Part shown: in pieces, positions 1 to 7,874 of the stretch
Position numbering within the stretch: position 1 is the first letter of the stretch
Layout: every line of letters starts with the position of its first letter
Assembly: GCA_003427395.1 (NCBI GenBank)
Contig: BFEA01000312.1
Span: 721,348-748,175, forward strand
From: Chara braunii
Lineage: Eukaryota; Streptophyta; Charophyceae; Charales; Characeae
Direction: 5' to 3'
Length of the DNA: 26,828 nt
The notes under the pieces: model-generated
What the model was told of the DNA's origin: nothing
The model's database searches: none
What the model saw: the letters and a program-made list of their open reading frames with translations, nothing else
Position numbers and translations under genes: made by a program

Positions 1-93
<93 letters not shown>

Positions 94-116
94 AGGAGAG
101 GAAGAGAGAGAGAGAG
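1..116. repeat. (GA)n microsatellite at the left edge
   Basis: Nearly pure AG dinucleotides with a few interruptions near 87-105. The window also ends in (GA)n, so both edges may be assembly breaks at microsatellites. Confidence 0.97.
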
Positions 117-213
117 AGGCTCGCGAATCTCTGCGGGCACTGTTCGTGTGTAAGAGGGAGGGAGATAACCGTTTCTTCGTGTTCGAGGCCTGTCTGGGTG
201 AGAAGGTGATCCC

Positions 214-215
<2 letters not shown>

Positions 216-267
<52 letters not shown>
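216..267. repeat. (GA)n microsatellite
   Basis: About 26 uninterrupted GA units. The stretch 117-215 between this tract and the first one shows no recognisable feature. Arg-Glu repeats read through this tract are an artefact of the repeat. Confidence 0.97.
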
Positions 268-270
<3 letters not shown>

Positions 271-720
271 CTCTACGGGTCGAGAAAGAGTGGAGGAGAG
301 AAGGCCAAGCCGGTGGGAGTGGCCCTTTTCTCAAAAGCACAGTCTGTTCTAAAAACAGGCCCTTTTAATCAAATGTCTAGTTCGCTTTTTGAATTTCGGT
401 CCTTGTTCTTTTCGGACTCCAGTACCTGGACCGTTCTCCGGTCGGAGCTCCTCTCCTGGTCTGTTTTCAATTCGACCTGAGTACTGGGTCTGCTTGGCTC
501 CCAGAGGAGGCTTGAGCAAAGCGGGGGGGGGGGGGTTGCTGCAGACGTCTTTTCATTTCCAAACTGAACACTCGATCTGTCTCCCCTTAGGTAGTTCGCT
601 GCGAAAGCTTCTCGATCCAAATTAAGCACCGGATCTGTTTGTTTTTCGGAGGGGGTCTCAACAGGGGCCAAAGAACGAAGGGGGTGGCCGGTAGCCTACG
701 GAGGAAGACCCCGCCCGACA
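268..720 (+). other. Candidate 3' part of a 5' LTR
   Basis: The evidence is positional only: a primer-binding site begins at 724, and the sequence before it ends in CA (720), as LTRs do, with a 3-base spacer. It contains a G13 run at 523-535. I found no matching copy of its last 30 bases downstream of pol, so the LTR assignment is not confirmed. No clear TATA box is visible here. Short ORFs on both strands look like chance. Confidence 0.35.
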
Positions 721-723
721 AAG

Positions 724-741
724 TGGCGCCGTTGCCGGGGA
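724..741 (+). promoter_or_regulatory. Retrotransposon primer-binding site (tRNA-Asp type)
   Basis: The 18 bases TGGCGCCGTTGCCGGGGA match the primer-binding site of many plant Ty3/gypsy elements (Athila and Tat/Ogre types), known to pair with the 3' end of tRNA-Asp. Reverse transcription of minus-strand DNA would start here. It lies on the same strand as gag-pol, which begins about 7.1 kb downstream. It supports an LTR end at about 720. Confidence 0.8.
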
Positions 742-1255
742 AGAACTTTCTCCGACGGCCTCGGCCGGCTCGTGAACCGCGGGTGAAGGAGAACCGGCGT
801 GACAGGTGGTGGTGGGGCGTTCTTCGGAGTTTCGGCACCAAGGTTTCGGCTTTCGGCATCGAGTTTTTTTCAACATCGGCACTTCCTTTTTTTCAGCTTC
901 GCTTTCCACGGGTCTTTTCTTCGACCGCGACCTCCATCAGGCCTACACAACATTTCGAGACGACTTTTCCCTTGGCGGCATTTGGTCCTTTGATTGGTGT
1001 CGGGGTGAGGATCCTTTGGGGGCCTTGTTTCGGCGTGGGGAAAAGGGGTGTTGGGCTTGTTTGGGTGCAAGGGACTTGGGGTGTCGGGAACTCTCGGTTT
1101 TGCAGCTCCGCTCCGGCCCCACTTGCAACTTCGGCCCTTACTGCTCCAAGCTAATTCAGGTCAGTCTTTGTTGGGGAATGTGACATTTTTTAGTGTGTTT
1201 ATTTCTAAAATCCGCTAATTAAGAGGGCGAAACAAGTTTGCTTGTGGGAGTTTGA
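742..1255 (+). other. Leader between the primer-binding site and ORF1
   Basis: No convincing gene. Open frames here lack any recognisable motif. A CAG|GTCAGT sequence at 1157-1165 resembles a splice donor and is followed by a T-rich stretch and candidate AG acceptors at 1192 and 1222. The implied introns would be very short (34-64 bases), so splicing here is only a possibility. Confidence 0.4.
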
Positions 1256-1810
1256 ATGAGGGTGAACAACAACCGAAGGGGGGTAAGAAGAGCCGTAAGG
1301 GAAAATAGTGTGATAGGGTCCGCACACGGGGGAGAGCGAGTGGACTTGAGGGGGAGAGAGGAAAGGGGGGTTCAAGAGGGCTCGGGAGCGTTATCAATTT
1401 GGGGTCCTAGGGGGTCGCCTAACATCCTTGACCCGCACGGGCTGTGGAGGGCACCCACACGAGGTACAGCTCCCGCGCCGGAAAGGGTTTCACGTGAGGG
1501 GTTTGAGTTCTCGGTTCTCGACCCACGCGGGTTGTGTACGGGGCCTGCTAGAGAGACGCCTCCCGCGAGGGAGCCGAGTTCTCAAGCGGGGGCCGTTCGG
1601 GACTTGGGGGTAAGGAGAGTGGAGCTTCGGGTTCCGGGGCAAGGGGGCGAGGAAATCTTAACCGCCATTATTAACGCAAGGGATAGGGGGCTACCGCGGG
1701 AAGAAGAGGCTAGAGACACGTGGGTTACCTTGGGCGAGGGATCGGAGGACGGGTCTTGGGTGGATCGGTGCCTAGCCGATTTCTCGGACTCGGACCTAGG
1801 GGATTACTGA
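1256..1810 (+). CDS. ORF1, accessory protein with an internal repeat and acidic tail
   Basis: An intact 184-residue frame starting with ATG, the first ORF after the primer-binding site. I do not recognise it as a known family. Residues 1-50 are Arg/Gly-rich. A 30-residue internal repeat is visible, with LDPHGL at 58-63 and LDPRGL at 88-93, each followed by a Pro/Arg/Thr-rich stretch. The C-terminal 60 residues have a short helix (EEILTAIINARDRGLP, 132-147), then DTW and an acidic end (SEDGSW, then DSDLGDY). The order helix, DSW/DTW, acidic tail recurs at the end of gene E near 7600-7774, so ORF1 may be a distant member of the accessory family or share a C-terminal module. Function unknown. 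Confidence 0.55.
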   Translation: MRVNNNRRGVRRAVRENSVIGSAHGGERVDLRGREERGVQEGSGALSIWGPRGSPNILDPHGLWRAPTRGTAPAPERVSREGFEFSVLDPRGLCTGPARETPPAREPSSQAGAVRDLGVRRVELRVPGQGGEEILTAIINARDRGLPREEEARDTWVTLGEGSEDGSWVDRCLADFSDSDLGDY

Positions 1811-2441
1811 GACGACGAAAACGAATATCGAAGGCCCACAAGGTACATATAAGCGACTGCTTAACCTGAGAGACTCTTTCTAAAACTTTACTATCCCATC
1901 CCCTTTTTTTTGGAACACCCCGATTGAATTCTTTTGATTCCAAGAGAGAAAAGAGTCGGCCGACGGTGAAAAGGGAGGAAGGGAACGAAGTGAGAAGGGT
2001 TCACGATGCGAGAAGGAGAGTGGGAGGGAGTAGACAGGCTAGTGATCTCGGATCGATAGGCGGATAAAGTCGTGGGGCCCGGGTAATTCCACGCTCGAGG
2101 TGGGCCGAGTAGGGGCGTGGTTCCGGATAGGCTAACTTAGGATTAGGGGTCGGTTCGGTGGGGGACATAGGGCACGGGTGTGAGACTGCGGTCCGACTCC
2201 GTAGGAGGGGTTACCACCCTTCTTCGGGGGTAATCTGTGTTCGCGGCTAGTCCTGATACCTGGAAGTGGGTGGACCTCTCAGCTGGGGAGGATAGGAAGG
2301 TAGCCGAGTGGGACGACGTTCCTTCTCTGGTCCATTTGATCCTGCTGGGCTCACAAGCACCTTCCTCTTGCAAGGTAGGGGTGGTCTCTCGAGTGGCCAA
2401 ATAGTAAAGAAAACAAAATTATCTCTCTTTGATTAGAGTGA
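1811..2441 (+). other. Spacer with one weak open frame
   Basis: No clear gene. The frame 2234-2404 is open for about 56 codons, ending at TAG 2402-2404, and could be a gene remnant (it contains WKWVDLSAGED and SLVHLILLGS), but it has no ATG and no recognisable motif. The stretch 1842-1941 has a pyrimidine-rich tract (CCCATCCCCTTTTTTTT) and intron-like ends, but this is weak. An AT-rich 35-base stretch ends just before the ATG of the next gene. Confidence 0.35.
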
Positions 2442-2795
2442 ATGAGCCTAGAAGTGGTCCCGAAAGGGATTAGCGCAAGTAGCTACGGAGGGGTCGACGT
2501 GTGGTGTTATACCTTCCGCCTGTGGACGGGAGACTTCGATGTCGCGATCTATGTAGAAGAGGGGCAAGACCAAGAGGAGAATTTCCTCCGCGGATGGGAG
2601 ACGGCGGTCGCCAATTCCCGTGCGGCTAGATGTGAGCAGTGAGGGTACGGATTCAGTTACTTCTACTCTTTAGGGTACCGGACTTATCCTAGGGGCGGCC
2701 GGCTTGCGTCGGTGATTCCGGACGCTTACCTCAAAGGATCGGACGGGTGGAAAGTTATGGTCGCAATCTTAGCAGAGGTAGTGGGGCGCCTATGA
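2442..2795 (+). pseudogene. S1, first copy of a tandemly duplicated small accessory gene
   Basis: ATG at 2442, about 117 codons in one frame, broken by TGA at 2640-2642. The frame continues after the TGA and matches copy S2 throughout: both have WCYxFxLWTGDFDxAxYVE in the first half, then LGYRT, then GSDGWKV near the end. The internal TGA falls where S2 has a glycine codon, so it is probably a point mutation. The true stop (TGA 2793-2795) overlaps the start of S2 as ATGA. Function unknown. The order of motifs resembles the N-terminal part of genes A-E, which suggests a distant relationship. Confidence 0.65.
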
Positions 2796-3155
2796 GCTTG
2801 GGGTTTTTCGAGTTTGAGCCGGCGGGCATTAGCGTGGGCAGCCATGGGGGGTGTAGAGGTATGGTGCTACAACTTTTACCTGTGGACCGGGGACTTCGAT
2901 ATAGCACTTTACGTAGAAAAAGGGACTAACCAAGGGGAAGCCTTCCTAAATAGTTGGGAAGAAGCGGTTGGCCATGCTCAGCTAGAGAGGGAGCTGTTAG
3001 GGCACTATGGGATTAGATATTTCTGTACGTTGGGGTATCGAACCTTCCGGCGAGGGGAGCAACCTGCTCCAGTGATACCGGAGGCATATCTAGATGGGTC
3101 AGACGGGTGGAAAGTATTAGTGGCGATCATAGAGGAGATTGTGGAGAACTTATGA
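2792..3155 (+). pseudogene. S2, second copy of the small accessory gene, frameshifted
   Basis: Starts at ATG 2792, inside the ATGA shared with the S1 stop. The first 18 codons align with S1 (MSL...GIS...GG), then the frame is lost at a run of six G (2846-2851). With five G the frame would continue into the long 113-codon ORF that follows. That ORF has WCYNFYLWTGDFDIALYVE, a helix with LERELLGHYG, LGYRTF, and a C-terminal GSDGWKVLVAIIEEIV helix. One extra G is therefore the likely lesion, by mutation or sequencing error. The stop at 3153-3155 again forms ATGA with a following ATG. Confidence 0.65.
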
Positions 3156-3225
3156 GTCTAGTGATTTGAGCCGGCAAGCGTGTCTGGTGGGGATCATTAG
3201 GAGCTAGTGCAGAGCCGGGAAGGGC
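3152..3225 (+). pseudogene. S3, 5' remnant of a third copy
   Basis: The ATG at 3152 follows S2 by an ATGA overlap. Its first bases (ATGAGTCTAGTGATTTGAG) resemble the S2 start, and a shared block TTGAGCCGGC lies 6 bases closer to the ATG than in S2. The frame stops at codon 6, and recognisable similarity fades by about 3200. It looks like the head of a third tandem copy whose body was lost before gene A. Confidence 0.45.
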
Positions 3226-3943
3226 ATGGTTAGGATTGTGGAAGCACCAAAAGACGGCAGGGTGAAAGTCGAGAATGCTTTAGTGTTCCCTTGGATCATT
3301 GTACGGAGAGGTACCTAGCGGGGCGTGAGAGACGGGTGGAACTTGAAAAGGGAGTCTTTCTTTGGGCACTGTTCGCCGTAGGCATTTGGGAGGGAGATCA
3401 GTGGACCACGAATAGACCTAGGAACGGGGGGAAGGCCCGGCGAACAACAGTTCGTGCCGAAAGCACGATCTATCTAAGTCGGGAGCCGTGGGTTGAGTAC
3501 GTCACCCACTGGGCCTTGGGATGGTATCGGGCAGACCATTGGGAGTTGCGCGCGGGGCCTATCCTGAGGAGGATCTTCGAGGAGGTGCCCCTTCAGCATA
3601 GCCTGCCATTCCGTTTACGGGTGACTTGTGCCCGTGACGAGGAATATCCCAAGCCGCGGGTTGCGTCTAGTCTATATTCCCTTCTTACGTCTTCAGGAGG
3701 GTGTGCGGAGAGGGGACCGCGTACGAGAAAGTCGTGAGGTCTATAAGGCGGGAAAGAAGGAGAGGCCTGTCCTTTCGTTCGCTCCATTGGTTCTATTCCT
3801 ATTGTGTGGACAACCCGGTCCCGTACGGGGTTAGAGCGGATCGAATCCGGGAGAGGATCTCTCTGGAGTCGGAGAGAGACCGTGAAGGCGGGCGAGACCA
3901 CCGTTACCAAAGGGTGTTTGGAGTCCGCGAAAAGGTCGGCTAG
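3226..3943 (+). pseudogene. A, two-domain accessory protein, broken by two frameshifts
   Basis: Starts at ATG 3226 (MVRIVEAPKDGRV), similar to the starts of B (MVLF) and C (MVRF). The first frame ends at TAG 3316-3318 and similarity continues in another frame from about 3300 to 3690. That part holds a strand-rich domain with VELEKGVFLWAL, STIYLSREPWVEYV, ILRRIFEEV and LRVTCARDEEYPK. The C-terminal helical domain is in a third frame from about 3671: AYEKVVRSIRRERRRGLSF, then LHWFYSYCVDNPV. The stop at 3941-3943 is 5 bases before the ATG of B. Each domain aligns by eye with the same part of B, C, D and E. Function unknown; it is called a pseudogene because two separate frame changes are needed. 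Confidence 0.6.
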
Positions 3944-3948
3944 AATGA

Positions 3949-4628
3949 ATGGTTCTGTTTGACAGAAGCGTGGGTAGGTTTGTGGAGTCCCCTTTAGACG
4001 AGCGAGGGGTATGCAGCTTGGTTCCGAGCAACGGAAGAGTCCCCGATTGGAGAAGATTAGAGGGGGGAGAGATTACGGCCGAAGGAAATTTCGTGTGGAT
4101 AGAATCGGAAAAGGCGGAAGAGGGAACGACTGAGGTGCGTCTAAAGGTCACCTCAATAATCTTCGTCAAGCCGAGGGCTTGGTCGAAGATTATTGTACCC
4201 CTGGTCTTGGGCCAAGGGGGTGGGCTGGACTTATTAATCGAAGAGGTTAGAAAAGTCGGAAGGAGGTGGATAGATAGGGTCCGAGAGGAGTTTGTGGCGT
4301 TAGAGGCTGAGAGGTTCGCTAGGGCAGGCGAACTCCCAAGGGCGAGTTACCCCGTGACCGTGTGGGTCCCGGATTTGTGTTCTCAAGTGAGAGTGAGGAG
4401 AGAGTGGTGAAACTCCTAGAAAGAGGAAGGAGTTTAGGATTACCCTTTGGGGCCCTATGGACATTGTACACGCATTGTCTCGATCAGGGAATCCCTCCGC
4501 GAAGGAAACTTTGGGGTATCCTTAAGAGATTAGGGTCCTTGGAAAAACCCTTTACACTCTCACCGGAAAGATACCACCGGTGGGTTTTCAAAACGGAGTC
4601 GGTAGATGGTGAGATTTGTGCTCAGTGA
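3949..4628 (+). pseudogene. B, two-domain accessory protein with one frameshift
   Basis: ATG at 3949. The N-terminal domain (about 137 residues in frame) has LEGGEITAEGNFVWI, then VTSIIFVKPRAWSKI, then ELPRASYPVTVW. At about 4362 the similarity moves to another frame, which carries the C-terminal domain: SEERVVKLLERGRSLGLPF, LWTLYTHCLDQGIPPRRKL, ILKRLGSLEK. The second frame ends at TGA 4626-4628 and overlaps the ATG of C (4606) by 23 bases. B is the least broken two-domain copy besides C. The C-terminal domain aligns closely with that of C, including IPPR at the end of the helix pair. No function recognised. Confidence 0.6.
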
Positions 4629-5533
4629 GAACGGGGCGGTAGAGGCGATGGAGGCCAATGACGCAGGTTGGTTGATATATGATTTCTTTCACTGTAATCT
4701 CAATTTGACTCAATTGAGAATACAACAAAGAAATGCATACAATACAATAAAACAAAGATTGTAATTCAGAGAAAGGATTACTTCACGAAACTAACAAGCC
4801 AAAATTTTCCGTAAAAACTCAAAAACAATTGAATGAAGAAATCTATTTTTCAATTTTTATTTCATTGAAAGTTTTGATCCCAGGAGACCCTCGCGTGACG
4901 CCCTACTGGATGAGCGTAGAGAAAGGCGGCGTCATCCGGGAAGGCGCCTACGTGCGGGTTCGAGCTCGCAGGCTCACCTGGAAAGACGGAGTGCGAAGAG
5001 GAGGTCCGCCTGACCTCAGCCGGTTCCCGGAGATTCGGGCTACGATTTTTCTCAACGAGGAGACGTGGACAGAAGTTTGGAGGGGTTTAGTAACCGGCCG
5101 TGAGACCCATACGGAATACTGTGAGTCCGCGAGGCTAGTAGCAAACAACCTGGTACTGGGTGATTACGAGGAAGGGACCTTCGAGTCGTGGACGCAGGTG
5201 TCCTTCGCCGAACCAGGCGAGGTCCCTCGCGCATCCGGAGTCCTCCACGCTGACCTGCCCCGTTTCCTAACACGCTCATTCTTAAGAGACCCGGAGGAAA
5301 GAGTAGTGGCAATACTTAGAAACACTCGGGAATCCGGAGTGCGGACGAGAGGGTTGTTCTGGCCCTACATGCGGTGTGTGGACGCAAGGATTCCCCCAAG
5401 GGGATAGCTGTCCTCTATATTCGAGAGATTGAGGGAGTTTGAGGAGGTCCGAGCTCACGTCGCGGACGTCCCGTACGCCCGCCTCTTCGGAGAAGGGCAA
5501 GTGGCAAACCGGCGGGGGTACGAAGCTCGATGA
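4606..5533 (+). CDS. C, two-domain accessory protein interrupted by an AT-rich segment
   Basis: ATG at 4606 (MVRFVLSENGAVEAM) inside the end of B. After 20 codons comes an AT-rich segment (4667-4883) with GT and AG ends. Leaving it out keeps the frame and continues into VTPYWMSVEKGGVIREGAY, which matches B in position. The domain order is then IRATIFLNEETWTEVWRGL, QVSFAEPGEVPRA, PRFL, PEERVVAILRNTRESGV, and YMRCVDARIPPR. A TAG at 5405-5407 falls where B has a lysine codon. The frame continues past it with LSSIFERLREFEEV to TGA 5531-5533, so the TAG is probably a nonsense mutation. The last stop overlaps the start of D as ATGA. It is the only two-domain copy whose two domains lie in one frame. 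Confidence 0.6.
4667..4883 (+). other. AT-rich intron-like insert in gene C
   Basis: 217 bases of strikingly AT-rich sequence inside GC-rich coding DNA. It begins CAG|GTTGGT and ends with a T-rich stretch and GATCCCAG|GA. Removing GT to AG restores an uninterrupted frame between the N-terminal residues of C and its conserved domain. It is also flanked by a 4-bp direct repeat CAGG (4664-4667 and 4881-4884), so a recent insertion that created its own splice sites fits equally well. No terminal inverted repeats are visible. Confidence 0.55.
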
Positions 5534-6270
5534 TAAGAGGGATTCCAAGGACCCTTTGGGCCTCGATAGAGCCTGTGAGTAGGGAAGGAGAGGTTGTCCA
5601 AGTCTCGTTGCCCAAGGAAAGTCAGAGGGATCCGACAAGGGCCATTCGAAGGGAAGTAGCCGAAGTCCTCCGAGGGAGAGCGTTCGTTGGTTGACAGTGA
5701 GCAGCGGAGAGGGGTTGGTGATCGGAGAGGCCACAGTGTTCCTTTCTAAGGAGGGGTTTCTAGAGGTAGTCCGCAACTTGAAATTGAGGGAGGACCCGCT
5801 TGTAGACGCACCAGCGATAGCGTCTAGAAAGGCTTGCGGAGGAGGCAAGTCCTCGAGAAGAGTACCCTAGGGTCTACCGAGTGACCTACGCAGCTTGGGA
5901 AGAAATACCTCGGTTTTTTGACAGTGACCCCGTCGGAGTCCCTCGATTCATCCTTAAGCGGGTTTATCCCTCGGAAGCGGTCCGGAAGGCGGTGGAACGT
6001 AGGATCTCAATCCTGAACCAATTTCGTTTCACCAGGTCGGACCTACATTCCCTATTGACTTGGTGCCTTCAGAGTCCACACGAGGACAATTGGTTGTCAC
6101 TAGAGGGCCTGGGCTATGCCTTTGAGGGCTGGGGACAACATGTGAGGGTGTCAACCATCACCTGGAGGTACCTAGGAAAGATCTGTGAGGCGGGGTTAGA
6201 AGGATTAGACCCCACGGATCTCATACGGATAGCTATAGTGTGCCGGCGAAGGAATTTGAGGCATGAGTGA
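5530..6270 (+). pseudogene. D, two-domain accessory protein with two frame breaks
   Basis: ATG at 5530 lies in the ATGA shared with the stop of C. The first frame runs to TGA 5692-5694, a second frame from 5691 carries EATVFLSKEGFLEVV and ends at TAG 5868-5870, and the third frame carries EEYPRVYRVTYAAWEEIP and the whole C-terminal domain. That domain has PRFILKRVYPSEAVRKAVE, then RFTRSDLHSLLTWCLQSP, then a further helical part ITWRYLGKICEAGLEGLDP and LIRIAIVCRRRNLRHE. The last part is also present in E (GLIRRCSQEGIRGISDLEI), so D and E are longer than B and C. The end overlaps the next ORF by 8 bases. Confidence 0.6.
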
Positions 6271-6463
6271 GCCCAACATCGGTGTACTGGTAGGTTTAGA
6301 AAAGGTTAGGGCGGAGTTATACCGAATATTGGCCCTTTGCTGGGAAGAGGAAAGGAGGACGGGGCCAGGGGCCTTACGGAGGATCAAGTTGTTAGAGACT
6401 ACCGCGATCAAAGTACTAGATGACTTAAAAGAGGAGCTACTCTCCGGGAGAGGCGAGGCATGA
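6263..6463 (+). CDS. F, small helical protein between D and G
   Basis: An intact 66-residue frame from ATG 6263, overlapping the end of D by 8 bases (ATGAGTGA) and sharing ATGA (6460-6463) with the start of G. The sequence is almost entirely predicted helix, rich in Glu, Arg and Leu with heptad-like spacing (VRAELYRILALCWEEE, then LLETTAIKVLDDLKEELL). This is compatible with a coiled-coil or helical-bundle partner of its neighbours. No family recognised. The tight overlaps on both sides are the main argument that it is real. Confidence 0.6.
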   Translation: MSEPNIGVLVGLEKVRAELYRILALCWEEERRTGPGALRRIKLLETTAIKVLDDLKEELLSGRGEA

Positions 6464-6813
6464 GAGCCACCTACACCTCAGGCCCGATAAATTGGGAGTT
6501 GGAGACAAGGGACGACGGCCCCGAGGTCGAGATAGTGGGAGGAGCGGATCTTGGCCCAAGCCTTGGAGAAGACCAAGTGGTTAGAGCCGAGAAGAGCTTC
6601 CTCGTCGAGGTCCGGCGACTGGCCTTGTGGAAAAGGAGGTCCTGGACTACCTTAGCGAGGTTTTCGATCGCTATTAGGGGGGCAAGAGGGGTGTGGTTCT
6701 CTAGAACATGGAGAGAACCCCTGTCGGAGGTCGAGAGGAGGTTTGAGGAGGACTCTAGGTGGCTTGGAAACCCACTCGAGGCCAGGGTGCACCTGGTGGA
6801 AGCGCCTTTTTGA
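6460..6813 (+). CDS. G, N-terminal-domain-only accessory protein
   Basis: 117 residues from ATG 6460, which shares ATGA with the stop of F. It aligns by eye with the N-terminal domain of A: AEKSFLVEVRRLALW against LEKGVFLWALFAVGIW, SWTTLARFSIAIRGARGVW against the IYLSREPW region, EVERRFEED against LRRIFEEV, and ARVHLVEA against LRVTCARD. The stop at 6811-6813 falls at the boundary where the C-terminal domain begins in A-E, and the length is close to S1 and S2. The frame stays open after the stop up to and beyond 6925, so a once longer or fused protein is possible. Confidence 0.55.
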   Translation: MRATYTSGPINWELETRDDGPEVEIVGGADLGPSLGEDQVVRAEKSFLVEVRRLALWKRRSWTTLARFSIAIRGARGVWFSRTWREPLSEVERRFEEDSRWLGNPLEARVHLVEAPF

Positions 6814-6924
6814 GACAGGTCGGGAGAGTACGAGCAGGCCTTGCATCGAATGGTACTCGAGCAAGGCGAAGGCTCTCGAGAGAGGAGCGAGGACTCGCTC
6901 GTCGAGGCGGCAGTGAGTCGGCCA

Positions 6925-7774
6925 ATGATTAGGTACGAACGGGCCTGTCGGGACCTTAGAAAGGGCCTGGAGGTCAGGATCCAGGTATGGAGTGACCCTC
7001 CCCAAGGTTGAGGAAGGAGAGGTCACCACGGAGTTCTTCGAAATATACGGACAAAAAACGCTAGCCCATTTCTCAAAAATCTCAAGGTACGGTACCCACA
7101 CGCGAAGAGCGGAGATCTTCTTGTCTCACGACGACACACAGTTCTTTGCTACCGAGTTGGCGGAAGGAAAGGACCCTCTGGGCATCGCGGAGAGGACCCG
7201 GGACTGACTCAAAAGGTTGAGGGGAGGAGTAGCGAGAAGGCGTGAAATAGAAAGGGTTGAATACCGAGGACGGTTAGAAATTTCGCGAGCAGCCCACTGT
7301 CGGACCTGGGAAGTTCCTGCTTGGGTCTACCGTTTGCTCTACCTTGACGACGAGACCGTGAGGAGGGTTCAAATTAGGAGACCGATAATCGAAAAATTCC
7401 CCCTAGGTGAAGCAAAGGGGCACGAGCTGTTTACCCTGTGTTGGGAGTCCCTAGAGCTCACGGACTTTGAATGGTGGGCTTCGGTCGGTGATTTCATCAA
7501 GCCCCTGTTCTCAGAACAGGCCGGAGAAGTAAATAGAGGCCTGATTAGGCGGTGCTCGCAGGAAGGGATTAGGGGTATCTCGGATCTGGAAATTGCCAAC
7601 CTTGCGCTAGCAGCTTGCAAAGAGAAGAAAGTGCGAGACTCCTGGTGGACTGTGACTAGCGAGGAGTCCGAAGGAGATAGTGAGACACAAGGATCGAGTG
7701 AAGGAGATAGAGGCTCGGAGGAGAGTAGCGGGGCGACGAGCCAAGGAAGTGACTCTAGCGGAGAAAACGACTAA
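6925..7774 (+). pseudogene. E, two-domain accessory protein with acidic tail
   Basis: The start is probably ATG 6925 (MIRYERACRD), resembling the MIRG and MVRF starts of D and C; ATG 6850 in the same frame is an alternative. The first frame ends at TGA 7009-7011. The conserved part continues in the next frame with VEEGEVTTEFFEI and RAEIFLSHDDTQFF, hits TGA at 7205-7207, and goes on in the same frame to 7774. The C-terminal part has WEVPAWVYRLLYLDDETV, the helix with LFTLCWESL, the second helical part GLIRRCSQEGIRGISDLEI, then VRDSWW and a tail of about 40 residues rich in Ser, Glu, Asp and Gly. That tail resembles the end of ORF1. It is the last accessory gene before gag. Confidence 0.6.
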
Positions 7775-7809
7775 GAGCTGGTGCATGGAGAATGTGGTTG
7801 AGCACGAGG

Positions 7810-7844
7810 TCGCCCGATAACCTAGAACCGCTGCTATCGGGCGA
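7810..7844 (+). promoter_or_regulatory. Perfect 10-bp stem-loop just upstream of gag
   Basis: TCGCCCGATA (7810-7819) and TATCGGGCGA (7835-7844) are perfect inverted repeats around a 15-base loop. It lies in the 100-base gap between gene E and the gag frame, where a packaging or dimerisation element, or a translation signal, would be expected in a retroelement. The role is inferred from position only. Confidence 0.55.
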
Positions 7845-7874
7845 ACCGAGGACGATACCGAATTAGGGGCAAGG

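Noticed and set aside
146-352. Open frame with long Arg-Glu repeats
   Set aside because: Produced by the (GA)n tract; no other coding signal.
4667-4883. AT-rich segment as a piece of plastid DNA
   Set aside because: The composition fits, but I could not recognise any plastid gene on either strand, and the exact in-frame GT...AG ends favour an intron-like insert.
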